From Ceratothoa steindachneri (Eukaryota; Arthropoda; Malacostraca; Isopoda; Cymothoidae), in assembly GCA_963969495.1 (NCBI GenBank), contig OZ018330.1, positions 49,435,706-49,499,705 on the forward strand: 64,000 nt of DNA, read 5' to 3'. Of this stretch, positions 10,206-21,989 are shown piece after piece. Numbering within the stretch: the first letter of the stretch is position 1; each line of letters opens with the position of its first letter. Position numbers and translations under genes: made by a program. The notes under the pieces were generated by a model. That model searched no databases. It was not told the origin of the DNA and saw only the letters and a program-made list of their open reading frames with translations.

Positions 10206-12779
10206 GTCATTGTTTAGGCTGTTGTAAGAATCACTTTTTACTTGATTATTTCTACATATAAAATAATGATAATGGCGACAGGTTGATTTTGTGAGCATCC
10301 CTGTGACACAAACAGTTTTATATGTCTATTTAAGTTGATAGGCTAATTTAGTAAATCGATTACCTCAAGGGACATTCTTCGACTGAGAGTTTAAGAAAAT
10401 TCATTAAGAAAGAGATGAAGTTCGAAGGAGTGAAAATATGTAGAGTGTACATAGTCCTATAGGCAAAAAGAGATAATTAATTGGAGTACTATGGAGAAGG
10501 AAGGGTTGCACTTCCCTTAACTTTGGCCCTAACGCATGCAACTTTCCGTGCAGGGGTAGTAATTACCCCAAAACTGGATCTGAATCCTTAGTTCACCGAG
10601 TGGAGCAACAACGGAATTAACTACCACTGCTAAATGTGAGACTTTTCCTGTTATAAAGAGGAATTAAATCATTGCCTTTTAATGGTTTAATGAACTCATC
10701 CATCATGCATTAAACTCATACAATATCGAGTGCAAAAGAGTCACCAAAGTTTAGCGCCGGCGTACGTAACTTGCATTGGTAAGACGTTCCGCTATGGGGA
10801 ACGTCTTACCAAACTAAATTCTTTGCTTTATCCTTATAACCTGTTCGCTGGAGAATGGACAAATAGGTTATGATTAAAAAATATATATTAGTATTTTATA
10901 TAATTATACTTAAAACCTTTTATTTTCCTATGCAAAAGATACGATGCTAGGCTATACCTTTTCAAGTTCATATTTGGCTTTGATATCGGTGAAGAAGTTG
11001 AGAGATTGTTCGTTGAGGAGTACAGGTGGCTATGAAACGAATACCAAATTACTTAGAATTTGTTCAGTGTGTGATGTATTGCGACATCTAATAAGTTCAT
11101 GTTTATTGGTCCTTCTACGGGTTTACAACGAAATCTTATGTATTATCAAAGACAAACATGATGGGTGAATATAAAATTATAAATGGTAAAATTGTAATAA
11201 AAATATTGCCCTCCTAGTATAGGTGGCCGAAAGAGATTTAAGAACAAGCAAAGTTTGAAAATAAAATGCTAGCAAACGTGTTATATTGCCAAAGTGTACT
11301 TACAAAGATTCGTTTTTCTCTAAAGTTGAGACGATTCAAAGGTGTTTCAAAAATATTTTATGCTTTTTGGTAGATTGGTTCTTTTGATGAACAGAATGCA
11401 CACATACAAATATTTGTTTTTCCAGGTAATGTTAAGCAAAAACCTATAGACCAGGATGTAAGTCGAAATGACTAGTTAAGTATACAGTAATGCATGAGGG
11501 TCCGGTGCATCAAATTTGTAGAAAAACATTTCTTAGTTTAAATGATACACATAAAAACGAGTACGCTTTTCTGTAAGAAAATAAAGCTAAGTTTAAATTT
11601 TAAAAACCTTAACTGCATTATTTAGCAAATCTGTAAAATGTTACCAAGTTAGGCCCTTAAAAAGTTGTGCCAAAATGTCCCATTCTATTCGGAACAAGTT
11701 TTGCAAGTTTTTTTTATGCGTTTATAGCAACAAAGAAAGACCACGTGCTAGTCACTGAGTGATGGATGTGCACCGACATAGGGATTTGGCGAGTCAATTC
11801 AGCTTTCCTGCGTCGTAATATTCCATAAGTACCGCATAGGGCAAATGGGATAGATAGTGTTGACCTACGTACGGGACAAACTATTCCCCACTGTATGCAA
11901 GATTTCTCCAGACCAGGAAGGAATCGGGATAGCTTTAAGGGCCAATGCCAGGGCATAACAAACGCCGATTGTGACAACGGAGATGGACGAAGAATTGTAC
12001 ACCCAAATATCCGGTTTAGTGGATATTTAGTGGATAGTGGATAGTGGATATTGGGAGAGTTCAATTACCATGTTGACTTTGCGAACGGAAACTTCTTAGT
12101 TCATTAAGTTCACTAGCGGACGTGAAGAGATATTAGTTTAGAGTTGGTTTTCAATACAGACGTCAACGACGTCACGAGTAAACCTGTAGGTGAGTAGTTG
12201 GGATTATTTATCACACTATGGTCATGTTTGCTCTTAGGAATCGATGTTTGGTAGAATTTAGGTGGCCATGCTTTATCGGATTCAGAACAGAACTATGAGA
12301 ATTGACCCCTTCCTAACTGTGACGGTACCAGTTGCAACCAGTCCATAGAACAGTTCATGGGTCGTAAAAATAAGTATGTACTCGCAAAAAATGGAAATTA
12401 GGCGTATAAGTAATAGAAAGTGAATCACATTAAACATAACATAGACAGGTATGCTAGAGAATGCTGAAGGTCAAAATATCTGGTTAGAAAATCCAAATGT
12501 GACGAGAAGATTTGTGTAGCATCTCTCTCATAGCAGAATTCCAATGAGTTCTTCGAGCACTTGAATAACGAAATATCAGTTCTGCAGTGTGTATGCCCGC
12601 TTAAAGATGGTAAAGGCACTTCGAGAGATTAGGTTCTGGACATTGCCGCATGTGCTTAAGATGATTTACTTTTCTTCAGTGCTTACGAGATAAAGTTATA
12701 AAAAGATACGTAGAGTAAGCATGAAACTAGGAAAAGAGATGAATGGCCTATAGAAAACTAGTAGGGACGTGGGTGATGC
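10206..12779. other. unannotated DNA
   Basis: No gene recognised. A perfect hairpin lies at 10776-10812 (listed separately). About 12020-12052 holds short GTGGATA repeats. A 116-codon minus frame (11714-12064) covers these repeats and has no known motif. Confidence 0.45.
10776..10812. repeat. perfect 15-bp inverted repeat (hairpin)
   Basis: TTGGTAAGACGTTCC (10776-10790) is followed by a 7-nt spacer and its exact reverse complement (10798-10812). No mismatches. Both arms are GC-richer than the surroundings. It could be a remnant of a palindromic element, a transcribed hairpin or a protein site; nothing adjacent decides. Confidence 0.85.
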
Positions 12780-13342
12780 TGCAACACAACAGGGACAGTT
12801 AAACCCGTACAAATCACCTGGCACTGAAAGTTTTTTGTGATGGGTTCTGTGCGAGCAAAAAAAAAAACAAATTATTAGAGGGACTGATTAGGGATAAAAA
12901 CAAATAAAGAGTGCCAATATTCTCACAATATGATGAAGGCTGCTCTGCATAGGTTCAGTAAGAAACGATCGTGTGTAAATATTTTATTATGAATTTTAAA
13001 AGGTTTTCGATAGAGTCCCCTGCTGGAAGCGATAGGTGCAAACGATAGATAACTGCTTGTCTTGGAGGCGGTAAAGAGTTGTGATCAATGGGTGACATAT
13101 TTTATTATGAATTTTAAAAGGTTTTCGATAGAGTCCCCTGCTGGAAGCGATAGGTGCAAACGATAGATAACTGCTTGTCTTGGAGGCGGTAAAGAGTTGT
13201 GATCAATGGGTGACCATCTGTAATTTATTAAACCAAATAATCAAGTTTGCAGACAAAATAAAATTGGGCATATGTGCAGAGATAGCCGAAAAAGTAGAGA
13301 GGTTGAAGACTGACATTCTCCCGATAGAGCTAGGGTCAGCTA
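12780..13342 (+). pseudogene. LINE reverse-transcriptase remnant, 5' half (split by mariner)
   Basis: Near 12800 the frame reads NPYKSPGTE, as in the 'KSPGPDG' start of the LINE palm region. Near 12990 'FKRFSIESPAG' or, in the next frame, 'KVFDRVPCWKR' matches the catalytic 'KAFDRVPH' block, and 'RVVINGS' follows (13075-13220, partly doubled by a tandem duplication). From 13230 'NQIIKFADKIKLGICAEIAE' matches the catalytic 'xKFADDTKL' strand, with the second Asp replaced by Lys. The remnant stops at the TA of the mariner insertion and continues at 14250. It is dead, with stops and a changed active site. Confidence 0.75.
12979..13214 (+). repeat. exact 118-bp tandem duplication
   Basis: 12979-13096 and 13097-13214 appear identical base for base by eye, and lie head to tail within the LINE remnant. 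The lack of divergence, against the decay of the surrounding LINE, means the duplication is much younger than the LINE, or is an assembly error. Confidence 0.93.
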
Positions 13343-14249
13343 CGAGGGGTGGTCAATAAGTTTTGCGAATTGGCCGGGCAAAACAGAGGAAGGGCAATGG
13401 CTGTTTGTGGGGGTGTTAGGTACAACATATGATAAGTCAGGACCTGCAGCCGCACGCTCCTGCCTAGTCTATTTAAGAAGCAGTAGCTGATTGCAGATCG
13501 TCAGTCACAAATCTTTCCACAATGGAGAAGGTTGAGGACCGCGCAGTGATAAAATATTTGACCAAGGTAGGCAAGAATGCAAAAGAGACCCATGAATGCA
13601 TGGTTGCAGTGCACACCAACACCGCCCCTTCTTAAGCAACGATTGTTCGCTGGAATAGGGAGTTCGGCCATGGTCGTGAGTCCCTTGGTCAGATGTGGCC
13701 AATGAGGACAATGTAGCCCGTGTGGAGAGGATGATCTTCAAAAATCGACGGGTGAAGATCGAAGAAATCGAGCGAGAACTTGGAATATCACATGGAAGTG
13801 TTAGCAACATCATCCACGACAATTTGGCCATGACCAAAGTCTCTGCCCGTTGGGTCCCTAGAAACCTCACACCCCATGATCGACTTCAACGTCGTCAAAG
13901 TCCACAAGGCCAGAGTTGCACAAGCTGCCCTGCGCGAGTGCGGATTCAAGAAGCTCAACCATCCCCCCTACAATCCAGATCTGGCCCCTAGTGACTACTT
14001 TTTATTCTGCCAGCTCAAGGCTTCACTGCGCGGACGCCGGGTGGGGACGATAAAGATGTACAGCTTGCCGTCCAGGAATGGATTGAACAGCAGTCGGGAG
14101 ATTTGTGGTTGTCGGGAATTCGAAGCCTCAGGGACAAGTGACGCAAGTGCATTGAAGTCGAGGGTAGTTATATTGAAAAATAATAAAACACTTTTCCTCA
14201 TATCTCGTTTCCTTATATCCGAATTGTAAAACTTATTGATCGCCCCTCG
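13343..14249 (+). mobile_element. internally deleted mariner element, copy 1
   Basis: The ends are near-perfect inverted repeats: CGAGGGGTGGTCAATAAG at the left, and the complement of CGAGGGGCGATCAATAAG at the right. They are bounded by TA on both sides (13341-13342 and 14250-14251), the standard mariner target duplication. At 907 bp it is shorter than the usual ~1.3 kb because the middle of the transposase is gone. It sits inside a LINE remnant whose two halves align on either side. It cannot move by itself but keeps the ends a full-length relative would need. Confidence 0.93.
13522..14183 (+). pseudogene. mariner transposase, internally deleted (copy 1)
   Basis: The frame starts MEKVEDRAVIKYL at 13522, the usual start of this mariner branch, and runs into a stop (near 13633) before 'ATIVRWNREF' in the first helix-turn-helix. 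A 25-base deletion relative to copy 2 removes the 'GRP' linker between the two helix-turn-helix halves and shifts frame. The second half 'ELGISHGSV...' is intact to 'RWVPRNLTPHD'. Then about 380 bases expected in a full-length mariner, including the first and second catalytic aspartates, are missing. The frame resumes at 'VHKARVAQAALRECGF' and the third-aspartate motif 'PDLAPSDYFLF', ending at a stop near 14183. DNA-binding and terminal blocks survive; catalysis does not. Confidence 0.9.
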
Positions 14250-14930
14250 TACATAGCATATGCCTTTAAACACTTAGAAAAGGGTAAGGTTATGCACATC
14301 TAGCATGCAATCTCTTGTTGGACTAATCTCCAAAAGGTAGGGTCGAGAGGTTACTGGTGTGTATAAAAAAACTAGTTGTTTTGATTAACAGAGACTTAAA
14401 ATTCTCCAAAAGTACGTTGAACAAGAGAAAAAGGCTAAGCGATTAAGTTAGATTAAGAATCGGCTTAGTTTTCTTAAAAAGGACATTTTGTTGTCCCGTA
14501 TAATTCGTTGTTATGACATTATTTAATCCATAAGCTTTCAAAAGACATCCAACAGTTGAAAAGGGTGCAAGGCATTGCCACAATACTAATCCCGTCGACT
14601 AAGCATAGAGACTGTTAGATGGGATGCAAGAGGTAGATCTCTTCTCACTAGAGACTGGGAGAGTGCCCAATCAACTGATAGAGTTGTTAACAATTCTCCA
14701 AGACTTCAAAAATATTAAGGGCCAAAACTTGTTTGTCCTCGGTGAGAATAGGACTAAGAACCAGGGTTGGAAGATTGGACTTTCGCGGTTCAAGACAACT
14801 TTAGTGGCAACTTCTAATACTTCGCATATAGAGCACTCGAGAGTTGGAATCAGCTACTTGCAGAGGTACTCGTAGTTAATAAAACTAAACTTAAGCAATT
14901 CAAGCAGAGACTGAACGGATTTTTTTAGTC
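14250..14930 (+). pseudogene. LINE reverse-transcriptase remnant, 3' half
   Basis: This is the continuation of the 12780-13342 remnant beyond the mariner. Frames give 'EKGKVMHI' (usual 'KCKVMHxG'), 'RDLKILQK' (usual 'DLKFSxQ'), 'EKKAKRL', and then from 14624 'LFSLETGRVPNQLIELLTIL' (usual 'LxSLExRRxRGQLIExFKIL') and 'NLFVLGENRTKNQGWK'. These are the C-terminal blocks also seen at 8811-9480. Small frame shifts separate them. The coding similarity fades near 14930, where a dispersed repeat begins that may be this LINE's 3' untranslated region. Confidence 0.8.
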
Positions 14931-15330
14931 ACGTGCGAGTCTAGTCGCGGGTCACTCTACATTTCACTATGTCGGTCGGTCGGTCCCCGTTTTGCTTTTT
15001 TTTTGTTTTTCTAATAAAACTGTAACTATTCGGCCAATTCTAACAAAATTTGATTTGAAACCCTTATCTTGTTTTACATTCTCTTTCGAATGATATAATA
15101 CCAGTCCTCCTAAGGTTAGCCCATGAATTCTTTTGTTTTGGAATAACATCATAACTATTCGGCCGATTCTAACAAATTTGAAACCCTTATAGTGTTTTAC
15201 ATTCTTTTTCAAATGATATTACTTCTAAGGTTTCCCTAAAGTTAGTCTTTGAATATTTGAAAGTTTTGAAGGTAGTAAGGTCATAAATCAGAATAAGTGA
15301 GGGTACGTGACTTTTTGGTCAGCAGACCTT
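14926..15330 (+). repeat. dispersed repeat R, copy 1
   Basis: It begins near GTCACGTGCGAGTC, passes ACTATGTCGGTCGGTCGGTC, and contains two ~130-bp internal units (CTATTCGGCCGATTCTAAC, GAAACCCTTAT, TTTTACATTCT, AATGATAT). It ends AATAAGTGAGGGTACGTGAC. Copies at 15584-15965 and, partially, 57722-57945 keep the same order. The two ends share an inverted GTC(A/G)CGTGC-like motif. It may be the 3' untranslated region of the adjacent LINE or an independent small element. Confidence 0.8.
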
Positions 15331-15583
15331 GTTTAGTGCGCAATAAATTCTATATAGATATGTTAGTATTATTTTTTGAAAATATTTTCTCTGTCAAAAC
15401 TCCTGTTTATTTTCCTTTCTTCGGCACATTCAGATATCTTTTACGCTTTTCCGTACTCGCAGAAGTGGATAGGAGAGCTGGGTAGAAAGGGCCTTCATTC
15501 ATACTATGCTTCTTTTCATAAGCCACATGTTCTACACCCATGATGCAAAGTAAATTTACAACTAAATGGAGTTTTTATTCGCG

Positions 15584-15965
15584 TGCGACTCTATATCTCA
15601 CTATGTCAGTCGATTGCTCCATCGGTCATCGTTTTGCTTCTTTTTTTTGGTAATAACATTGTAATTATTCAGCTGATTCTAACGAAATTTGAAACCCTTA
15701 TGTTGTTTTACATTCTCTTCGAATGATATAATTGCTAAGGTCCTTCCAAAGTTATCCCAGGAATTATTTTTTTTTAGCAATAACATCATAACTATTCGGC
15801 CGATTCTAACGAAATTTGAAACCCTTATGTTATTTTACATTTTCTTTCGAATTATACAATTACCAAGGTCCTCCTTAGGTAAACCCTGGAATTAATAAAG
15901 GTTTTCAAGGTCGTAAGGTAATAAATCAGAATAAGTGAGAGCACGCGACTTTGGTTAGCAGACTT
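15584..15965 (+). repeat. dispersed repeat R, copy 2
   Basis: Direct-orientation copy of 14926-15330. It begins CGCGTGCGACTCTATATC and ends AATAAGTGAGAGCACGCGAC, again with two internal ~130-bp units. The 15331-15583 interval between copies has no assigned feature. Confidence 0.8.
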
Positions 15966-18900
15966 CGTTTTAAAAATAAATAGGAAAGTTGCCCCCTTTT
16001 AAGGATAAATACACAGCTTGTGCATGGAATTATTAAAAAAAATGATGCCCTCTAGCCGCACACTTGATGTTTCACAGAAAGGGCACTCTAAAACTATACC
16101 TTGTGGCGGAAATAAGCCAACAGGTCGGTTTTCATTCTCGCTCTAATACTAGTTTGATGAGGTCCACTATGTCTGATATCAGTAAAGTTAAGTTGATTAA
16201 TGTTTAGGGGTTATTGCATGCAACTCAGTCATTCTGATGCTGAACCGTTGTGGTCGGTCTTGTTGTCAATTGAACCACCACTTCTCCAATGTTGTTTAAG
16301 TCGTAAGCTTAAAGCTTGACTTAAGTGTAAAGCAAATTAAAGGTTTCAGCTTAAAATCTTTGTGCCCAAGGTTTTTAAGTGGTACCTTATATTTTCCCCG
16401 AGTAAGAGGTGGATTATTTATAATTTTATTATGCTTCAATATTAATTGCGATTCATAATTTTTCACCCTCTACTGAAAAGTAATAAGAACAATATAATAA
16501 TATAAAATACATGTATTGGCTTTACTGTATTCACTTTCAATAGAGGAACAATATAATAATATCAAACACAGTTGAAATAGAAAATTAAAACAATATTTAC
16601 AGGAGAATGAGAAGACTTTCGAACGACCCATTAAGTTAGCGAACATTAAACTCGCTATACGATGCTTCCATATAAAGTCGTTATATTTCGTTGGTTTAGG
16701 CGATTTCTTCTCGTATTGAGGGGTTGGGTATTATACAAATGAATTAGGTTTAAGCTATTCATTTCCCTGCCATTGAGAGAACTTTGCGCCCATCTAAAAG
16801 GCCTCAATGGCTAGGTTCTTATGAATGAATACATTATAACCAAATCTAGGTTTAATTAATTGAATTGCCTGAATGTATATATGTAATTAGGCAATATTTA
16901 GATAATCTAGTCTTGGTTATTGTTTGAATCACGGGAAAGTGTTATTCAACGAGGGCGAAGTTGGAGAATACTTTTTAGGTTAAAATTTCATATGCTACTC
17001 TTACTTCTGCCTCTACCTGTAAATGGTTGCGTTCTTTGACTAACGAAGAGTTGTTTGCAGAATATTTATTTCGTGCAGGGAGCAGTTTTAATATCCAAAT
17101 CAGTGATCAAGATTTACTTCATTTAATTCGTTTGAATTACATATTGTATTTAATTTAATTAGTTAGTACTTAATTCAAATATCCTTGATTGTTGTGGGTT
17201 CTGGTGAAATTTGAGTGAACACACATCCGAGGCTATTACACCCGGGTTGAAATTACCACGTTAGATATAAACTAAGGGTAGAGAACTTTACCTGGGTTGT
17301 AGACCGCGGTCCGAAAATTTTAATTAGATATACTACATTTTGCGCATTAATTTACTTATAACTAACTACTATGTGTATTAGCTTAAAACTAAATAAAAAA
17401 TCCATTCTAAATTTAACTAACCTTTTAAAGACTTAAATACGAGTACTTTTAGTAGAAAATCAATACATTGATTTGATCTGCAAAATTTGAATTCATTCAG
17501 AAGGCCGCACTTATGGCCAAGAATGTCACATGCCGCCAAAAGACAGCAGGTTTCCCATTGCTGATGCAGACTAATAGGAATGAATGGGGACAGTTTTGGG
17601 GGTAAGGCTTCATAAACTATTCTTACCCTTCACCATTCCAAATTGCCTTTTTAGATAAAAGAACCTGTTTAAATTCACAGTTTAGTTCCTGCCAATTTAT
17701 TTGCCCTAAACTAGACTTGAGTTATTGCTCTATTGACTTATTTTAATTTATATTTAACATTTAATTAATATTTATGTAGATATATTCCCTTAGCCATTAC
17801 ACGACTTCAGTGAAATTAATGTAATCTAATGGAGTTGAATTGGATGAGAGGTTTTTGGAATAACGTTTTATAAACTATTCTTGCACTACAACCTTACAGC
17901 TAGAGTGTGTATGCTTATCGGTTAATCGACAAATACAATGCACGTTTATCTACGGGCAAATACTTCTACTCACACCCGTAGCCAAAGACTGTAGCCATTA
18001 TAGCATTTAGAAATGGGCTTTTTTGCTTTAATGCCCATTTAGAGGGGAGCTCTGCTTTGCAGACCTTTTATACTGTTTATCTTGAAACTATTTTGAAAAT
18101 ATTTTACTCCAGATAATTGCTAATAATGGGTTAAATTCTACACTAGGTCGAAATAACTTACTTTCAACTACTCAATTCTTGATTAAAGTTACAAACTTAT
18201 AATTAAATTTAGACAGTAAGTGATAAATGAGTAGTTACTTAAATGGAGTGTTTATTAATTAGATGTAGATAGTTAGAGCGAGTCCTTTCAAATCTAATTT
18301 AATAACCTTGCAGGGTTCATCTTTAATTTACAAGAAATCTGTAATGGGTGGGGGTGTGTAATGTATTTCTAGGCCTTTTATTTGAAACCCGAGCTTCCTG
18401 AGACAATAAATACCAAAGGCGGGTATCTTAATTACTCTCAGAGCCATAGAGGATCGCAAATATCACAACTCTTTATGAGTTCTTGTGATGCCGCCGAAAG
18501 CGTTATAGTTATATCAGGATCTCCACAAAAAAGCGAACCTAAATTTAAATGATTCTAATTAAAAATGATTTTGTAATTTATCATTTTTTTTAAACTAGAC
18601 CATGTTTGTAGAAAACAGTTCTATCAGTGGTAAATGTTGATTAAGTTTGCTTTAATAATTAAGAAATTTCATTGATGTTAGTGAATGTTTTCAAAATCCG
18701 GTTTGCCCAAGGTAGGTGATAAACGAAAAACTTTCTACCTAACATCGATTAGGTTTTTTCGTTTATGTAAACGGTTTGGAAGTTTAGTAGGAAATTTGAG
18801 CTTGATGAATATCACATAATTTTTTAATTTTGGGACGTAGAGTTGAGAAGGAAACTCTTATTTCTTTATTCACTCTCTGCAATCTTTTTCTTTTCCAAGT

Positions 18901-19129
18901 TTTATGTTGCGCAATTCAGAGAAACTAGTTTCAAAATACCTTCAAGTGTGGTTAGATTTTTTACATATGTTTGAAATACATATCATTTTGCAATTTAGGC
19001 ATTTAAAAATGATTTCTCGGTCGGTCCCGCTGCACCTGAGGTGAAAACCATTGGTCCAAATCATCATTTAACTTAAATGTTTGAAATGGCATCCTTATAA
19101 GATGCACCTCCGGTATCAGATGCTTGAGA
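15966..19129. other. unannotated AT-rich DNA
   Basis: About 3.2 kb with no open frame over 60 codons and no recognised repeat. A short phrase AACAATATAATAATAT occurs twice near 16490 and 16547. AAACTATTCTT also recurs (17613 and 17872). Otherwise I see nothing. Confidence 0.55.
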
Positions 19130-19590
19130 CTAAGTTTCTTCGCTGAATAAGATTTGTCGAATGGCTTCTGCATCAAGTTGCTAGTTTTGGAACAATGTTA
19201 GGATTGGTGACAAAGCATCATTTTTTATTGGTGGAAAAGTGAATGTCCTCACTGTTTGACACTATTCACTACTAGACAATCCCCCTGAATTCAACTTTCA
19301 CCATGCTACTTGCAAGGAGATGTCTCTGTGCATCTGGTTATGCTGGTATGGCGGTCATATTTGTTCGTTGTTTTGCGACAATAAAATGAATGGAGCTCTA
19401 TTCCGGAACATGATTAATGAATCAATGATTCCGCAACTACACTGTAATTATCACACTAGATTCAATACAATTGGTGGATTCGAGATGGTGCTCTATCACA
19501 TAAGCAGATTACGCTGAGAGAAAGATTGACAGAGATTTTCAACGATCGCATAGTTGTGCAGAACCATTTATTTGAGTGTCCCTTAAGATC
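19130..19590 (+). pseudogene. DD41D-type IS630/mariner transposase remnant
   Basis: Frames read 'EWLLHQVASFG', then 'LARRCLCIWLCWYGGHI', then from 19365 'CDNKMNGALFRNMINESMIP'. Finally, near 19470-19560, there are remnants of the 'WWIQDGAPAHR' second-aspartate block and 'IFNDRIVVQNHLF'. These follow the same order, with much the same residues, as 44810-45440 (FVEWLLHQPSRF, MIGDEAHLYVYG, WINEQ, WWIQD). The family is a transposase type usually found with a DUF4817 N-terminal helix-turn-helix. Frequent stops; the third catalytic block is not found. Confidence 0.65.
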
Positions 19591-21989
19591 ACTGAATTTA
19601 ACACCTTGCTAATTCTATTCGGGGGGGCATTTAATGAATAAAGTGTACTCTACTTAACGGATGTCTAGCTAAGTGTAGTTAGTGGAGAAGGGATTTGAGG
19701 GAGAGAGAAACTTCTTAAGAGAAGAATAAGAAGACAGGCAGCAATGTTTTGAAGAAGATGTCAAAGACAAGAAGTATATAATCCAGCAAGCAGATCCGGT
19801 TAAGATTTAAGATTAAAGAAGGGAGAGGGGGCTTTGTTTTCGAAAGAGCCCATCTGACGACTGCCGACAATGAAAAAAGGCGCATTAATCACGCTACAGT
19901 CTAATACTAGACTAGATTAAAAAAAAAGAGAAAAAAACATGCAAAAATCAAATAATAAAGATAAAAACAAAGGCAAAGAAACAAGTAAAATAAACAAAAA
20001 AGCAAAAGGAAGAAGTAAACACGTTGCGGCGTCGAGGGGGAGATCCGCCTCTTCCCAGCAAAGGAGCATGCTACCTTCAACAAAGAAAGTCAAATAAAAG
20101 GGAGGATGCCAGCCTCCTCCCAAAACTCAGATAGTCTACAAGTCTGTGCACACAAACCCGTCCAGAGTACAAGGGACCACCAGCGTTAGCGACTCCGCTC
20201 GTCCCGATTTCGGAGGGGCCAGAGAGAAGACTTGCAAATATTAAAGATAGACGACTATCGAAGGTAACCACCAGGTTTTTAAGGGACGCAAAGGGAAAAT
20301 AGGCAGCCACCATCGTTAAAACAGCAATATCTTTACAGCGAGTCAAATAAGGAGCAACCACCAGCATCATCTTAGATTTGTCAGAAATTTCCATAACACG
20401 GTGTAAAGTGCGACTGGTATATGTTAAATGTTAATTTACTTTCAGAGCAACACTTCTAAAAGTGTATATTTTAAAAACTTCAGAATACAAAAATAGCGGC
20501 ATTTACCACGATAACGGAACAGAAGAAGCAAGCAATTTTCAGGAATCGAATTTATTGCAGGCAATAATCAAATATTTATCTTCTAAGTCTTGGAAAGAAT
20601 ATATCTCATCTTACAAAAAGAAGAGAGCGAAGCTTTTTATTATTATATATGAAAACAAAATCATCTAATAAATCTCTAGAACGATGAACGTGGCCGATTC
20701 TTTTTGTAAAAAACGGCAATAACTTATATAGATGCACATATGTACATTTCCCAAACTATGGCAACCCTCTCTAAGAAACTCTACTGACGATAGAAAACCA
20801 ATAGTAGTATTTAAAGGTTACGTGGGGTAGTGAAAAATTAAAATAACACTTTATTATAGTACAGCATCTTCAATTTTATTTCTTCAACCAGCCACCTATA
20901 TCTCAGATTCCCAATTTTCCTAACTTTCGCGAAAGAGCACAGACTCGCCCACGACGAACCCGCAAACCAAAGAATACCAAAGAAGGTGAAACGCAATGAA
21001 GCACAACCGAAAGACCTCAGGCGAGTTTCGAGTCATTCCTAAGAGAATTCGAAGATTGAATTGTAGATTCATTGCGAACTGGCGTGTCATCCCATGAGAG
21101 TAATCTAGCCGCGAGGGAAAGGAAGCAATTTTAGCCCAAACCATAAAAAAAACTCTGGATAAAACAAGAATCTGAAGACTTATATCACTGAAAAAAAGAC
21201 TATTTTGTCCAAAGATCCTTTCCAAGAAAATCGGAGAATCCAGAGAGTAGTAAGGAACTTTGCTTAAGACAGAAAATCTCGGACGATAAAAGGAAGCAGG
21301 AGAGTGACGATATCAGAACAAACAGTAAACGATCTTCACTCACATAATCATCTCGGGATAATAAGTAAAAATTCATTTCAAATAGCGTTTGGCACTTCAT
21401 TTACAGAAATTTCTGCAACCTCAGATGGTAATTGAGAAATACCTTGTATATCGTCAAATAAATTGAGAAGTTTCACCGGATTTTTTTTTAAATCCTCAAA
21501 ACAGTGGAAATAATGAAAAGAAATTGAAAATTGGACGGAAGTAATAAATGCAAATTGTATTCTAATATTCAACCTATTTAAATCACAATATATATTCATA
21601 ATTAACATACACACACACTATATTTATATATAATGTAGGTGTAATAATTTTCTAGATTTTAAGAGTAATTTAAAATACTTGCATATAATTACGCGGTAAT
21701 ATAATAGTAAAAATATTGATGAATTAAATTTAAAATCTCCACCCCTTAAAATATTATGTTTAATATGAGTTTATACATATTTTTAAAAATAAAATAATGA
21801 AATTTATTTAATCAATATTTTTTACTTTCAATACCATAATACTAATAACTGCATATCCCGACTGAGAACTACAGGTTACAAAAAAGCTAGCAAATTGGTG
21901 CCCTCTCTCCTCCCTAAGAAAAACTCTCCCCTTGATCTGTTTTTCTTTTATTCCTAAATGTTAGCTTTCGTACTCATCTCAAAGAGGTA
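19591..21989. other. unannotated DNA
   Basis: No gene recognised. About 19680-20400 is less AT-rich and purine-rich, with overlapping open frames on the minus strand (19917-20123 and 20077-20394) and plus-strand coding-like stretches, none matching a known family. An unidentified old transposon is possible. The rest is AT-rich. Confidence 0.4.
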
